DNA of 64,000 bases, from assembly GCF_000417875.1 (NCBI RefSeq), contig NW_006920872.1:416197-480196 (forward strand), in the 5' to 3' direction. The position numbers were made by a program, and so were the translations under genes. How positions within the stretch are numbered: the first letter of the stretch is position 1; each line of letters starts with the position of its first letter. Below the pieces are notes generated by a model. That model ran no database searches. It had not been told where the DNA came from and was given only the letters and a program-made list of their open reading frames with translations. This DNA is from Pseudozyma flocculosa PF-1 (Eukaryota; Basidiomycota; Ustilaginomycetes; Ustilaginales; Ustilaginaceae). Shown piece by piece: positions 1 to 12,582 of the stretch.

Positions 1-1167
1 AAGATGCAGCCCGCCAGCCGTGTGGCTTGCACCATCGCACCACCAACGAGCCTCGTCTTGCCCGCACGCTCCGTGGCAGCCTCGGCACCCTCGTCCTCGC
101 ACTCGCCTATCCTCTGTTGCTCGTAACAGTGCGGTGTGTTCACCCTAGCCTATCGTCCTCTCGACAAGCGACGGCCGTCAAGACGTAGATTCGGATCGGG
201 CTCGTGAGTCGGCTCAAACAGAGGACAATGGTCGGCGATCCTCGAGGCTGGCGGCCATGGGCGAGAGCCAGGTCGATGCTGGGGCTGTGCGAGGTCTCGC
301 CCCGTTCCCGGTAGGGCGATCAAGGGGGCAGCAGGGCGGTGCTGACGCCGCAACCAGGGGGGGGCGGGCGCTGGCCAAAACGGGCAAGAAGGGCGGGTCG
401 CTGCCTCTTCCTGACGCAGGGACGCCGCCGATGTTCCCTCTTGGCAAACAAGCTAAGAGGAGAGGAGGCAGTCAGGTTGGTAGTGCGAATGCGGCAAGTC
501 CCTGCGGACGGCCAGGTGTGCGAAGAGAGTCGGGGGGCTTTCAGCAGCCGTGCGCGTCGTGCAAGCACGGACTTGCTTGCGCCTGCTTGCTTGCTTCTTG
601 CTCCTCGATAGCGTCCAGCATTGGCCGTCTGGACGCGGCGGTATGCCTGGCACTAGCGATTGATCAATCTGTTGTCTGGCCTTTGTTTGACATCCATCGA
701 CGTATGTCCAGACGCAGCTGGCCGACCGGCCGGTGACACGGGCCCGACCTACGTGCCTGGCCGCACGCGCTTGTCCAACCTGTAGGCCATTGCCGATCGA
801 TAGGCTTCACTAGTCAGCTAATAGAGAGGTCGTGTGTTGGTCCATGTCGCATCTTCTCTCCTCTCGGCCTGCCCCATGCCGAGGCCACTGCTCCGACGGT
901 TCTCAGAGCTGCTGCTCCCGGCGTGCAGTCCGTGCGGCGGCCAGCCTCAACCTTACCGCGACATGACAGGTGCCGCCACTCGGACCGAAGCTGCAGCTCT
1001 AGGGGCCCCCTGGACGGTACCCACGTTCAGAGATGGGCAAGAAGGGAGCAGCGTGGTGTATGTCAGCTAGAGAGGCGGGCTCGACAGTGTTTTTACATCA
1101 GCACTCGTCCCTGCCTGCGCTGAGGGACCAGACCAAACGGGACTCGTCGTGGTCGTGGTGGTCATCG

Positions 1168-1214
1168 TCGCCGTCGATCTCGTCCTCGCCGTCGATCTCG
1201 TCCTCGCCGTCGAT
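1168..1214. repeat. 18-bp tandem repeat
   Basis: An 18-base unit beginning TCGCCGTCGATCTCG is present about 2.6 times in direct tandem (1168-1185, 1186-1203, partial 1204-1214). It lies in the gene-free stretch and belongs to no supported coding frame. Confidence 0.8.
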
Positions 1215-4200
1215 GGGGTTGAGCGGTCTGGATTAGGTTCATCGCTCGTCATGCACGGCCGTACCTTTTCTCACACTTCACCTCCTCGGCTGCTCTCTGC
1301 TGGCCCAAAGGCAAGGCGCATCAGTCCGGAAATTGAGGTTTTGCCAGCGGTAAAGGCCGGAATCTGGACCCGCGGGTGTGAGCCCGGCAGCTCACGCGGG
1401 GGGATACAGTCGAGGGGGGGCACAGAGAGGCGGCAGGGCACGGCACCCGGAAGGCCATGCCTCTGTGCGCGGGTGGTTGCAAGATTCGGATCGGCCCGGA
1501 AGCCTGAGCTAAATCCCGCACGCCGGCGCTGCTTGGGGGAACAAAAGAGGTGTCGCGGGCTATGCCTGCCGGCTACTTTTTGGCCGCCCCCATTCATGGT
1601 TCGACCTCCATGAAGGAGAAGCAGAAGAGGCGGACGGGAGCAAAGGACCAAGAGGCAGGCCGGTCGAGTCGCGTTCGAGTGTTGGTCTCGCTGGCTTCCT
1701 CTTGCAGGCCATGCCACCTGCTCACCTCCCTCTTCCAGCCTTGCGCCGCCATGCGCTCCGCCACCTGGCCTGGTGCCTGCCTTTCTGAGTCAGGCATACA
1801 CCGCCCGATCTGAGGTTGGAGCTTGGCGATACAGGAACAACACTTCGTCCACAGCGACCATCTCCGCGACGTTCAAATCGAGCAAGGCTGACTGCTGGTG
1901 CCTACGGCCAACACGATATCGATGGTCGGTGCTGCTTGCTTGTTTCGTCTGAGACAAACACCGGGAAGCCCTGGCGTCGCTCCCACGTCTCTGCGCGTCA
2001 GCTGGCCGCCTGTGAGATGCTTCCGCCAGGCCGGTCAAGCCCTGGATGCTGCTCAACGGACGTGTAGGTACTGTGACTGCCGGCAGCTGGTGCCTGCTTT
2101 TGAAGCAACGCCGACGTCGGGATCATGATCCGGCAGACTGCCGAATCGGACGGAGGCTCTCGCCCGTCGCAGCAGGGGCCGCACTTTCCGTCGGGTCTCG
2201 TTGTTCAGTCGTTTGCGCGGCGTGCTGGCAGCCCGAACCTCGAAGGGTCCCGACAGGGTCAGGCAAGGGCGCCAGCAAGCCACGCACGAACGCTTCAGTC
2301 GGCAACGTCTCGGCCTTGCTGGCTTGCTTGCGCTCCCTGTTCGGCAGCAGCTTGGTCAGCGAACGCCGTCCAACGGCAGCGGTTGTGGGGCGTACAGCAC
2401 GTAAGCCGATCCTGGCTCACTCGACAGCCAATGGCGCGGAACGCCGCCGTTGTGCTCACGCCACGACACAGGAGCGAGGTGCATATCTTTGCCAGGTGCT
2501 GGGTTGTCTGCCCGAGCAGCCAGCTGGCTCGGGTATGGATGTGTGATATATTGCTGGTTGAATTATGGCTGAGATCAAACAGGCCGGGCCAGATGCTCAC
2601 GCCCTGGCCGGTTCGGGACTGTGGCGCTGCTGCGACGGTGGCGAGGCGTGACCACATTGGCCACGGCCATGCCTTTGCCACACCGTCCAGGCTCGGTACA
2701 CGAGGGCATGTTGGTGACCTGTTGCGCGGCTTCTTTGCCATCTGCCGCTCAGCTTTGGTCCAGGCGTGGTGCGGCATACTCGAACGCGCGGTGGTTACTT
2801 ACCCCTACCAGCACGGCCGATTCAGGTCATCACGCCGTTAGGTACCCTCCAGCCGGTATCGTCGAGTTCGCGTTGTGAGGTCGAGATCCTCGCTCCCTTG
2901 CCTTGACGCCAGATCCCAGATGGCCCATCTGAGATGGGCGGAGAATAGCAAGCTTTCAAGAGCGCCATCGAGCAGCTTGCGTTGCCCCAGAACTGCCAGC
3001 CATCTGACGAGCGGCATCGCCTACTATCGGTCGAAGCAAGACGTCGGATCTCGATATCGAGCAAGGCGCCCGTTCTTCTTGCTATGGGACAGAGCAAGGG
3101 GTCGGGATCGGCAATCGGACCAGCACAACGAACACGTATAGATGCCGGGATCTAGGCAACTGCTACCTATCTGCCCCTGTCCAGACGCTGCGCCTATCGT
3201 TCGAGGACAACTTGTCGCGCGCTCGGCCTTCGACGAGCTCCGCAACGCTTCGCCGCCGCCGCGCAAAGGTGGCTTCCTTGTTGTCCCTTGCTTGCTCGTA
3301 GCTCGGTTCAATGCTGGTATCTAAGCCCGGTCCTCCTCCCGCCTGCTCGCTGGCGCGCTCTGTCTGGCCGGTGCTGCCAACCGTGTGGAAGGCTTACCGT
3401 TGTGTCGGTGCACTCGAGACGGGCTCGTTTCAGAAAGTAGCCGTCGGTGCAACATGCGACGGTGGGCAACCCTTCGAGGATGGAAGCTACAATGGGTCGG
3501 AGACCACGGCCACGGAACGCCACGTTGTCTCTGATCGAAGCCCGCTTGGCTCAGCTGAACGCGGCCCTGACAGATGATCGTCGTCAGGGGTGAGGCCACG
3601 CCAGGTTGCCTGGCCAGCAGCCCCGACTGCGCAGTTGTGGCGAGTGCAGGCCTGAGTCAGCCAACCCTAGGGGCCAAGTTTCGAGGTGGCGCTGACTTGG
3701 CAAAGGCTCGCGCAACGGAAGCATGAGCCGACAGCGCCATACGAAGGCTCAAGACAGCGGGAGCAGACGCAACAATTGGTCAGTCTCGAGGCCAGACCAT
3801 TCGCCGTTGCGCGAGGCTGCCGTGTGGCTTTTTTTTTTTCGCGGTGATTTACGATCCCATTTTCCTCGCTCATGGCGGCGTGGGGCGAGCCTGGCCGGCC
3901 ACCTGGATGCCGCGGATGGCTCGTTCGAGCTGGCGACTCGACATGCGATAAGGTTCCTCGTGGGGCATGGATGCGACTGGAGCTGTCTCGAGCTGCACAA
4001 GCCACATGCAAGGAGGTGCAACCCCGCTGCAAGAGGTGACGTTTCAGCCGCGTGCTACCAAGTGGACAACGGCAGCGCGGCGGCGGGTGGCGAATGTCTA
4101 GTGCGCACCATTCAAAAGACGGCCGCCTTGAGGCTGCGAACGCTCTTCATCAACGGCGACCTCGGCTTGACGTGGCTCGGGGTCCCATAGGTATCGAGAG

Positions 4201-7200
4201 CCTTCATCAGTCCACGGGAAGACAAGACGAGATCGCCCTGCGGTCGTTGTCCGGGGTTGTCACAGGTTCCCGGAGGTGGCAAGAGGTTAGGCGAAGTGCA
4301 AGCAATTTCGGCTGTCGTAGCGTGGAAGCGACAAAGTCACGGGCGGGAAAGGCTGCTGAAGAGCGGCTGCGATATCTCGCAAAGCCGTACGCGTGCACTT
4401 GTGCCGACGACGCCCTTTTTTCTCGGCCATTTGCCGTCGTCAGTCCAAGCCTTGACCGCGCCGATGCCCATCTCGCCACGTCCTGGTCCTTGGGCGAATC
4501 CGAGGCTCGCTCCCTCGACCTCGACCCCGGGGACGCCTCGCCCACGCGTGAGCCCGATGTCTCAGTGTGTGGTACGTGCGAGGTCTCATTGCCAGTGCCA
4601 CGTGTCGGTTGCGCTCGCCAACGCAGCGCTGTTCGCACGGTGGTACAGATTGGACGATCGTTCGGCCATATCGCTCTGAGGTCGTGAGCGCCATCGCCGT
4701 TTCATTTAGTCTGTCGTTGCGACCTGACCCGCCATCGCCCCCGGATGAGGTCGTCCGCCCGCATCTACGTAACTCGCGAGGAGGCTCGCCGACGCTACCC
4801 TGGACGCAGAGGTGTCGGTGACTGTGGTGCGACAAGCACGGCAGGCCTCTACCTGAGGCACGCTCGGTCACACAGCTTAGACGGGCGCCCAGTCCAGGTC
4901 TCGCTTGAGCTGGACTCAACCTGGTCACTGTCAGTCGCCACGAGCTCCAGCTTGTGAAAGTCATGAGGCTACAGGTCATGAGGCCGGCACCATCATCATG
5001 AGACCTGCTTGCGTTGTGGCGGCGCTCAGCGAGGTGTCGAGACCCTCGGCGTGGCGCTCGACATGGCGGATCCGCAAACCAGAAGGGGGGAAGGAGGGCG
5101 GAGGGCGGAGGCGGGAGTCGTCTCGAGAGGAGAGGATTTGAAAATGCGGCCCACATTCCAGCTCGTCATCCGAGGAGCCGGCAAGTTGTCAGTGTGGCAG
5201 CTCCACGACTTTGAATTGACGGCGGCTTCGTGGAATACGTTCCAGGGCTGTGGTTGAGGCCTGCCGTTTCGGCAGGCATTTGAAATTTCGCTAGACTCCG
5301 CTGCACCTATGCGGCGCGGTTGCGTTCCTTTTCTCACGCCACCAGCCTGGGCGCATCAAAAACGATACAACATACAGGTTGATGGGCCAGATCCAAGCTT
5401 GCTTCTTGCCTGCCAGCCTGTCGGTCGTCGACCTTGGCTCCCTGCGGCCTTGCCTGTCCTTGCAAGAAGGGCCAGCCGCCCGGCCTCACTCTGTCGAGCG
5501 TGGTACCTACAGCCGATCTGACTACAGAGACACCCTCGATCTCGCCATGCCTGTCCCGTCGGACTGGCTTACCTCGGTAGCCTTGGCCTCTTCATCCTGG
5601 CTCGCTCTCACATCTGCCTTGCTTGGTGCTTCGGGAGTCCGGCTACGACGCAAAACGTCCTCGGCCGTGCCCTGCGTGTTCGGCCGCACGTCCGACCTCG
5701 CCACTGGCGGAGCCACGGTATGCACAGAGCGCTTTGTCTGGCGATATCCTGAGACCCCCTACAAGCGCTGTACAGACACAATCGCGAGTCGGAGCACCGT
5801 GTTGACCGCGCAGGCGTGTCGCTCACCATCCGAGGCTAGGATGGTATCGGGCCGCCAAGCTCTGACAACTCGAAAAATCAAAATGAATGGCGGGTGAGCC
5901 GGCGAGCTGAGCGGAGTCGGGGTCCGACGCGTCCATGTCAAAGGGGCGGAATTACCTTTTTGCGCCGCCGTTTTGCCGACAACCTGGGTGGCACTTTCGG
6001 GGCGCGGGGAAACCTGGCTGCAGCCCCACCGGCCAAACCGAATCGGAACGGCAGCCGAACAAGGCTTCCGGTCCCGCCCCTCGGTGGCTCTCATGCCCGC
6101 CTTTCTGCCCGCCTGCCTGATCTGCCCACGTTCAACCGCCAGCGCGTGTCCGGCAGAGGACGCTTCTACCGCACCGCCTCTGCTCCACACCTCTGTCAAG
6201 GGCCGGCTGAACCGCCGCTCTTCATCTACCGGTAGCGCGCGTTGCCTGGCGTTGATGAGGGGACACGCTCGAAGATGGAGCAACGCCAGCGAGCAGCGTC
6301 TGTGCACCGCCCGGCAGCTGCACAAGATCCTTCTCAAGTGCAGTGCTCTGGCGCTGTGTGTGGCCCCCCTCGCATGCTACAGTACAGTACCCAAAGTCGA
6401 GCAAATGCCCCCGCATGAGCCTGTTGGGATCTCGTATCGTCTGAGCGAGATTGGATCTGATGGCAATGGACGGGACGGGCAAGTCGATGGACCATCTCAT
6501 CGTCTGCCCCACTTGCAGGCCAGGCTTTGCCGTTCAGGTCGACCCTTGATTTTCTCGCCCCGACGCGGCAGGACGCCGACAGGACCATTCCTTGCTCCTC
6601 GGCAAAGCGTGCCGGTCCAAGTCCGCTCGTTCTTTTACGCTTTGCTTGCCGTATGTTCCCTTTGAACCTTGTGTGGAGCGAGGGAAGCAAAGGCTGCCCG
6701 GCCGGTGACGGGCCTGGCCGCCCTTTTCGGCCCTTCCGCGAGCACCGAGTAGGACGACCATCTCCGCTGTTCATGGCACGCGCCTATACGGGGCTCTGCC
6801 CTGACATGGCCGGCCCGCCCCCTTTCATGGTGCCTGCAGATCACATCGAGGTACGGTGTATGTACAGTAGAGCGCTCGAGGGGTCGAGCAACCACTCGCC
6901 ACGCCCTTCGACTCGTCCCGCTCGAGCCACCACCAGGAATAGCAGCCTCACCACAAACAGTAGTCTTGTGGCGGCTGGCTGATGCCGATCAAGGGGCAAG
7001 TTGCTTGGGCTCCTTGCCGCTTTGTGCCGCCACTTCGATCGACGGATGCTGGTCTTCTATGTGAGGAGTTAGGCAGAGGGGCTCCATCAGAGCTAGCTGC
7101 TTCCCGACTTTGGAGAGTGACGCGCTTCGGACTCGTCCTGCCGGCCCGATGGCGGCTCGCGCACCGTCGTTCGTGCACCTATCCTCGTTGTCCATGATCG

Positions 7201-10200
7201 CGACAGGTGCCTTGGGGGAGGTCGAGATCACAATCTCCGCCACGCCGATGCATTTTGACATCCCGCTCCATAGCGGTACAATTTTTCCGACAGAACCGCT
7301 GCTCCTTGCAACATTTCACGCGGACGCCTCAGCTCGTTGCTCATCCGCTGCCACAACCAGAGGAGCCCAAACCGGCGCCCGTTGCCACCCCCACCAGATG
7401 GAGCGACTGGAGCGGGAACGGCACGGGAGTGCCTTCCCGTCCTTGACGCTCCGACGGACCCGGACATGCCTTCTAGACGAACTCGTTAACCGCGTTCGAC
7501 CGGCCCGCCTGATTTTGCCACCAATTGCCGAGATAGGCCAGCTTTGTGCGTGCCGGCGTTCGACAGCCATTCTGCCATTCGCATTGTGTTGCCAGGCCCA
7601 GCGAAGTGCGCACGTTCGCTTTACGAGGCCGTCTGCACAGCTTCGCTTGGGACTGGGTTACAAAAGAGACGGCCTTACGATGCTCTCGACAGGAACCATC
7701 GCACAAGGTGGTGTGTACTGTAAGTATCCATATGATCCAACTTTGACCACAATGAAAGTCGCCTAGGCCCCAGTACCGAGATTGTGGCGCACGGGCTTTC
7801 ACAATGGAGCGGACCTGTGCGGAAAGCGGTCGTCGGTCCCCGGCAACGACCTGACAGCTCGGGGAGCAAGGCGGGGAGTCCCTTCACCCCGCCATTGTCC
7901 GGCTTCGTGGGGCTTGGCCGGGGTTTGAGTGGACGAGGCAGAAACGCCGGACGGGCGGTGTTGGGCCTGCGCTATGCGATCGTCGGACTGCCCGGGTCCG
8001 CGCTTGCACGGGGTCGCAATCTCGGAGGTGGAAGTGAGCCTCTAGGTCGTCTCCCAAGTGCAGCGGGCCGACCATAGCACGCTTCTCGACATCAGTCTGG
8101 GTGATAGGAGGTCCAACACCCACACACTCGCGCGCGTCTCCAGCACAGGGAAGAACTCGGAACGCCTCCAGGTAGCGTGTGCATCATCTGCGTCTCCTCA
8201 CTGCCGTCGCACGTCCACCTTGGCTCAGCTGTGCCAACTGTCGTTGCTCCTGTCGCATCTGATAGGTCGCAGCATCACGAAAGACGGACAGGCTCCTGTA
8301 CATACGCGCACGTTCGCGCGCAACATATCGATACGGAGCGAGCGGTCCGCTGCCGCAAAAGCGCTCGTCGAGGCTGAACCTTAAATCTTCTGCTTCACAA
8401 TCGTGCAAAGGGCCTTGTCTGTCGTGACAGCCTGAACCTTCGTTCTGCGTCTCCATGCGCTCGGGCTGAGGCAGACAGGCCGAGGAAGTGCGCGGCAAAG
8501 CTGCGGTCCAGATGGGCCCGTTGGATAGTGCAGTTGACGTCGAGGTGAGATCCGTCGGTGCCGGGTGCCGTCGTCGCCGTCTCCATCTTTGCAACCGTCG
8601 ATTGGTCAACGCACGAAGAAGCCTCTTCGGTCGTCGCCACTCCGAGCGCCCTCTTTACTTACCCGTGCGAGCAACCATCTTGCTCCCTATCGGCGACGAC
8701 GGCAACATCCTCGTCTTCGACGGGATTGCTTGCCATCAACACGCTTGCTTACGACATCGTTGCTCGCCGCCGACCTATCTTCGAGCTCGTGTGCACGTGC
8801 GGGAGCCTCGACAGCGTAGACTCGATCCCGCACGTCATGTCGACCCAGTGATGTAGCCGGTCGCTCAGAAAGCTCTACGCTAGCGCCTAGCCTGCAGGAG
8901 ACGGTTGGTGCAACGTCTGACACGGGTTGACGGCCTGGCACTACTCGAGATTTGACAGGACGATGGCGTGCGGCAGCGGTGACTCTTGGACGACATGTCT
9001 GCGAGAGCTTCCTGTGTTATCGTCTGTGCATTTGCAGACGGATCAAGAGTACCGGCCGCTCGTCGGAGCGATCGTGTACAGGTTATACATATCCAGCTTT
9101 GCGGCGCCCTTATTGCATCTTGACACGGTACGAGATCGACGACGATCTGACATGACAGCTCGGAGCTTCCTTGGCGAGAAGGGGGCAAGGTACATACATA
9201 CACAGTTTGACATGGACGATATCGGCGTGGACCAACGGGCGGCAAAGGGAACGCTGAGGTGTAGGTACGTGTACTGTATCTGCTGAGGTCGAGCAGCCAC
9301 ATGCCCGGATGATCTTTCCTCGTCGACCAGGCGGCTAGGCAAGCTTGCGAGGCAGAGAGGTGCTAAGCGAGCCGCATCGAGGCTATGGAAGCAGCCATCC
9401 CGCGGACCTTGCATGGAAGCATGCTGATGTGCATTCCGATCTCGAGGGGCGCGCACTAACGTGTTAGACGCTCGCCTAAGAGCTGACAAGCGGGGTCGGT
9501 ACAGCACTGTCGGAGGGTACATGGCGGTGGATCTGGTGATGGAGGCGGTGGTGGGGGTGGTCGTTGTCGTCCTCGTCGTGGTGGTGCAAGGGCATGGCCG
9601 CCTGTCACCCCCGGGTCCCTCGAGATTGACAGGCGAACCATCCGAGCACCCCAGGGACCACACGGTCAGCTCGGCGGCGGCAAGCGGGCAAGAAGAACGA
9701 TCCGCTGCTCGACTCTCCCAAGCTACCGTCTCCAGACCCCCGTCTCGGTCATCCCTCGCCGTCCCTCACCCTACTCTCCCAAGCGACGCTTCCTCGCTTG
9801 GCGTCCAACCTTGTGCGGTGCATCGGCGAGCCACAGCGCGCGCTGCAGCGGAAGATTCACAAACTCCGGGACCTAAGGGTCGACATGTCACGCACGCTTT
9901 TGCCGTCGCTGTCCGGCTTGACCCGATCTCACATCATTGGTCGTCCGTAGCTTCCTGACTGCTGGCCCGGCGTGAGCCTGAGAAGATTGCTTGTGATCTT
10001 GCATCGGAGCGTGGGACCCGATGTCGTGCCACGAGGGTTAGCGAGCTTCGCATCGGTGCGGCCAAAGCGACCAGAGGTCTGATGGTCGATGCCCCATCTC
10101 TGCGATACGGAAAGGCTAGTGTTCGACTGCGTCTCGTCGACGATGTGCGGGCGTCGACGACGGGCTGCGCCGTTTTCTTGGCGCACGTAAAAATGGGAGG

Positions 10201-11052
10201 CAACAGATTGGCCGGGGCTGTAATTATAATCTTAATGTTTATCTACCTGTCGTCTGGAGATTGAAGGGCTAAGCGTGTACAAAAATGACAAGGGCCAAGC
10301 TACAGAGCACGGCGATCAACCGCCACCGCGGCGCCGCGGCGGCTGGCTACCGTAGCCCCCTCCTCGGCGTAGCATACCGGTAGCAGTCAGCGGTACTGGC
10401 GCCCGTCTATTTCCAGCCCGAGCGTCAGTGTATCGACTAGGTAGCTAGCACATGGCCGAGTGCAGAGTAGTAAGTGCTTTAGGTCCCTAGATCCCACGCT
10501 TCTTTTAACGTGCGTCGGATTGCTGGCCGAGACGCACCTGCCCATCCCATCTTCCTGCCGGAGCGCGGGTTACCAAGTCCCTTCTGTGGGTGTTCGTTGT
10601 GCTTGTCCCAGCGGGGAAGTTTCGGGACGGAAGGGCCGAAGATTCGGAAGGCGCCGCTCTGTGTCACGAATAGGGTGGGAAAGGTACGACATCGTGTGAA
10701 CCTTCTTGATCAGCTTCCAGAGGGTGGCAGGAACAGAGAGCACCACGCTCGGAAGGCCGAGGGAACCACCGAGCGACCGGCTACTTAGCCACGCACACAT
10801 GTACGTCGCAGGCCTGATCTTGTGCAGCGTGGAGAAGGGTAGGGTGGGACCGAATCGCTGGGTCCATCAGCTTGGTTTGGGCCTGGTGCAAACGACGACG
10901 AGCGTGCTTCGGAAGTGTCAGACGAGTCCGGGTGTGTCGCGGTGACTCACACTTCCATCCAACCATCCTCCGTCTAACTATCGAGGAACGGGGGTTGGGG
11001 ATGGGCTGCCAAACGCAACGCAAAGGCAAGGCGCAGCAGGGAAAGGCAAGAC

Positions 11053-11073
11053 GAGGCGAGGCGAGGCGAGGAG
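11053..11073. repeat. GAGGC short tandem repeat
   Basis: Four tandem GAGGC-type units in non-coding DNA. A related array lies at 12,142-12,173, so this motif recurs within about 1.1 kb. Confidence 0.75.
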
Positions 11074-12141
11074 AGGACCCGCGCGAGGGCATCGCGAAGA
11101 CCTGTGCCGCCCGCTCGGTACGGCCTGCAGGCAGGCCAGGCAGGCGGCTCATCGTCGGTCCTCGCGGTTTGCACGGGCTGGCTGGGCACCGGCACCGCAG
11201 GCCAGGCCAAGCAGGCAGGCGCAAAGTGGGAGCCGCGGTGCTCGATTCACGCCTGCCAGGCCGGGGCAGACCCTCACACGCGGCGGTCCCCACCCGACGC
11301 CCCGACTCAGACACCGTTCAGGTCGCCGCGGCTTCGTCTGGCTCAAAAGGCTTGGCCAGGCTACTAGGCCTGCCTGGCCATTGTCCTCTCGTGTCGTTCT
11401 GGCTCTTGATCCCGCAAGCGAAGTATCGTGCGTGGCAAAATGAGGGTGCGGAGGCGGACGGCTCACGCCGATCGACGCAGTGCACAGTCACGCTCGCAGC
11501 CGCTGACCTTGGGGCCATTGTACCGATGCATCGTGGGCTGCAACCGCAAAGGAAAGGCTCGAGGGCGCGCACGTCCTCAGCTCGGTCACTGGATACCGGC
11601 GTCGTCGATGATGCCCTTCGCGACGCCCACCCAGTCGGGGAGAGCGCGCGCGCGCGCGTTGGTTCGCACGATCCTTTGATACAGATCGAAGTGACGGCGC
11701 ACCTCGGCACGTCACAGCCCCTCGAGACTCTGGCGGAGCTAGCCAGTCACCCACCCACCATCCAGACGAGGCCATGGTTGGGGCTACCTGGACAGGTTGA
11801 AGGTTGACCATCGATTGCTCTCCTCCCACCGTCCCCCTTTGCCCCGCAAACTGGGGTCGCACGGGCGGCCCAAAGTTGCCGTCACCTTCACATGTCCACA
11901 AGCTCCCCGTCATCCCCACTCAAGCGAGGCAGATGGGTGTCAAAGCGCCGGCCCGGGCGCGGCAAACGGGTGGGGGCAGACGAGATCTTCGAGAATCGCT
12001 ACGTCATTAGCTATACAGGAGGGAGTTTCGTCGGAGCGCAGAGAGACGGCTTTTGGACTAGTTACCACGAAAGCGAGGCCAGACAGAGGCAAGGAACTGA
12101 TGCGTTTGAGGTGCGCGGGTCGGGGATAGCCAGTAGCCAGA

Positions 12142-12173
12142 CAAGGCGAGGCGAGGCAAGGCGAGGCAAGGCT
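12142..12173. repeat. AAGGCGAGGC-type tandem repeat
   Basis: Imperfect tandem array alternating AAGGC and GAGGC units, about 400 bases beyond the DEF1 stop codon. It is similar in unit to the array at 11,053-11,073. Confidence 0.75.
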
Positions 12174-12582
12174 CGCTCGCCTTGTCTTGCAATGGCACGG
12201 CGTGGACACCAAGAGGAGCGGTGATGAGAGACTAGCTCCGGCAGCGACGGTATGAAGCAGGAAGCAGCGGGGACGACCAGAGGCGACGAGGGCCCGAGTC
12301 ACGTGTTTTGTATTTCCCGAGCAGCCGTCGGCGAGGAAGCAGGCCACCAGCGAGCCAAGAGAGGGCGGAGACCGAACAAGACGTCGTAGGAGCAGAGCGA
12401 CGGGGCGTGATGGCGAGGGCTGACGACGAGGTGCTTCCGCGATGGCCTCGACACTACCGACCGACCGACCGACCGCCCTGTCCTGCTCGACGGCGTTGAA
12501 GCTTGCATCCACCCGTGTATACGTCGGCTCCACCGGCGGACCTCAGCAATAAAGACCTCGGATTCTGCGGAGACTGAGCCGC

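Larger units (their letters stand above)
1..12582. other. Gene-free stretch, about 12.5 kb
   Basis: I read both strands and find no coding region I can support. The open frames are short (up to about 310 codons), arginine- and proline-rich, overlap on opposite strands, and show no recognisable domain; this is what GC-rich non-coding DNA gives. The final part (about 10.9-12.3 kb) is rich in AGGCG/AGGCA-type short repeats and GGCCAGGC-type motifs. A short AT-rich patch lies near 10,215-10,250. No tRNA, rRNA, transposase or reverse transcriptase signature was seen. It could be ordinary intergenic DNA, a region of decayed genes, or the site of non-coding transcripts; the sequence alone does not decide. 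Confidence 0.6.

Noticed and set aside
1650..1690. GTTCGAGT motif resembling a tRNA T-arm
   Set aside because: No matching acceptor, D-arm or anticodon stems around it; the same applies to similar TTCGA motifs elsewhere.
8558..8851. Ser/Thr-rich 97-codon plus-strand frame in the gene-free stretch
   Set aside because: It has a less biased composition than its neighbours, but is short, starts with GTG, and shows no domain or convincing splice partners.
10872..11807. 311-codon plus-strand frame
   Set aside because: Composition follows the GGCGA and GGCCAGG repeats; no domain, and a comparable frame exists on the other strand.
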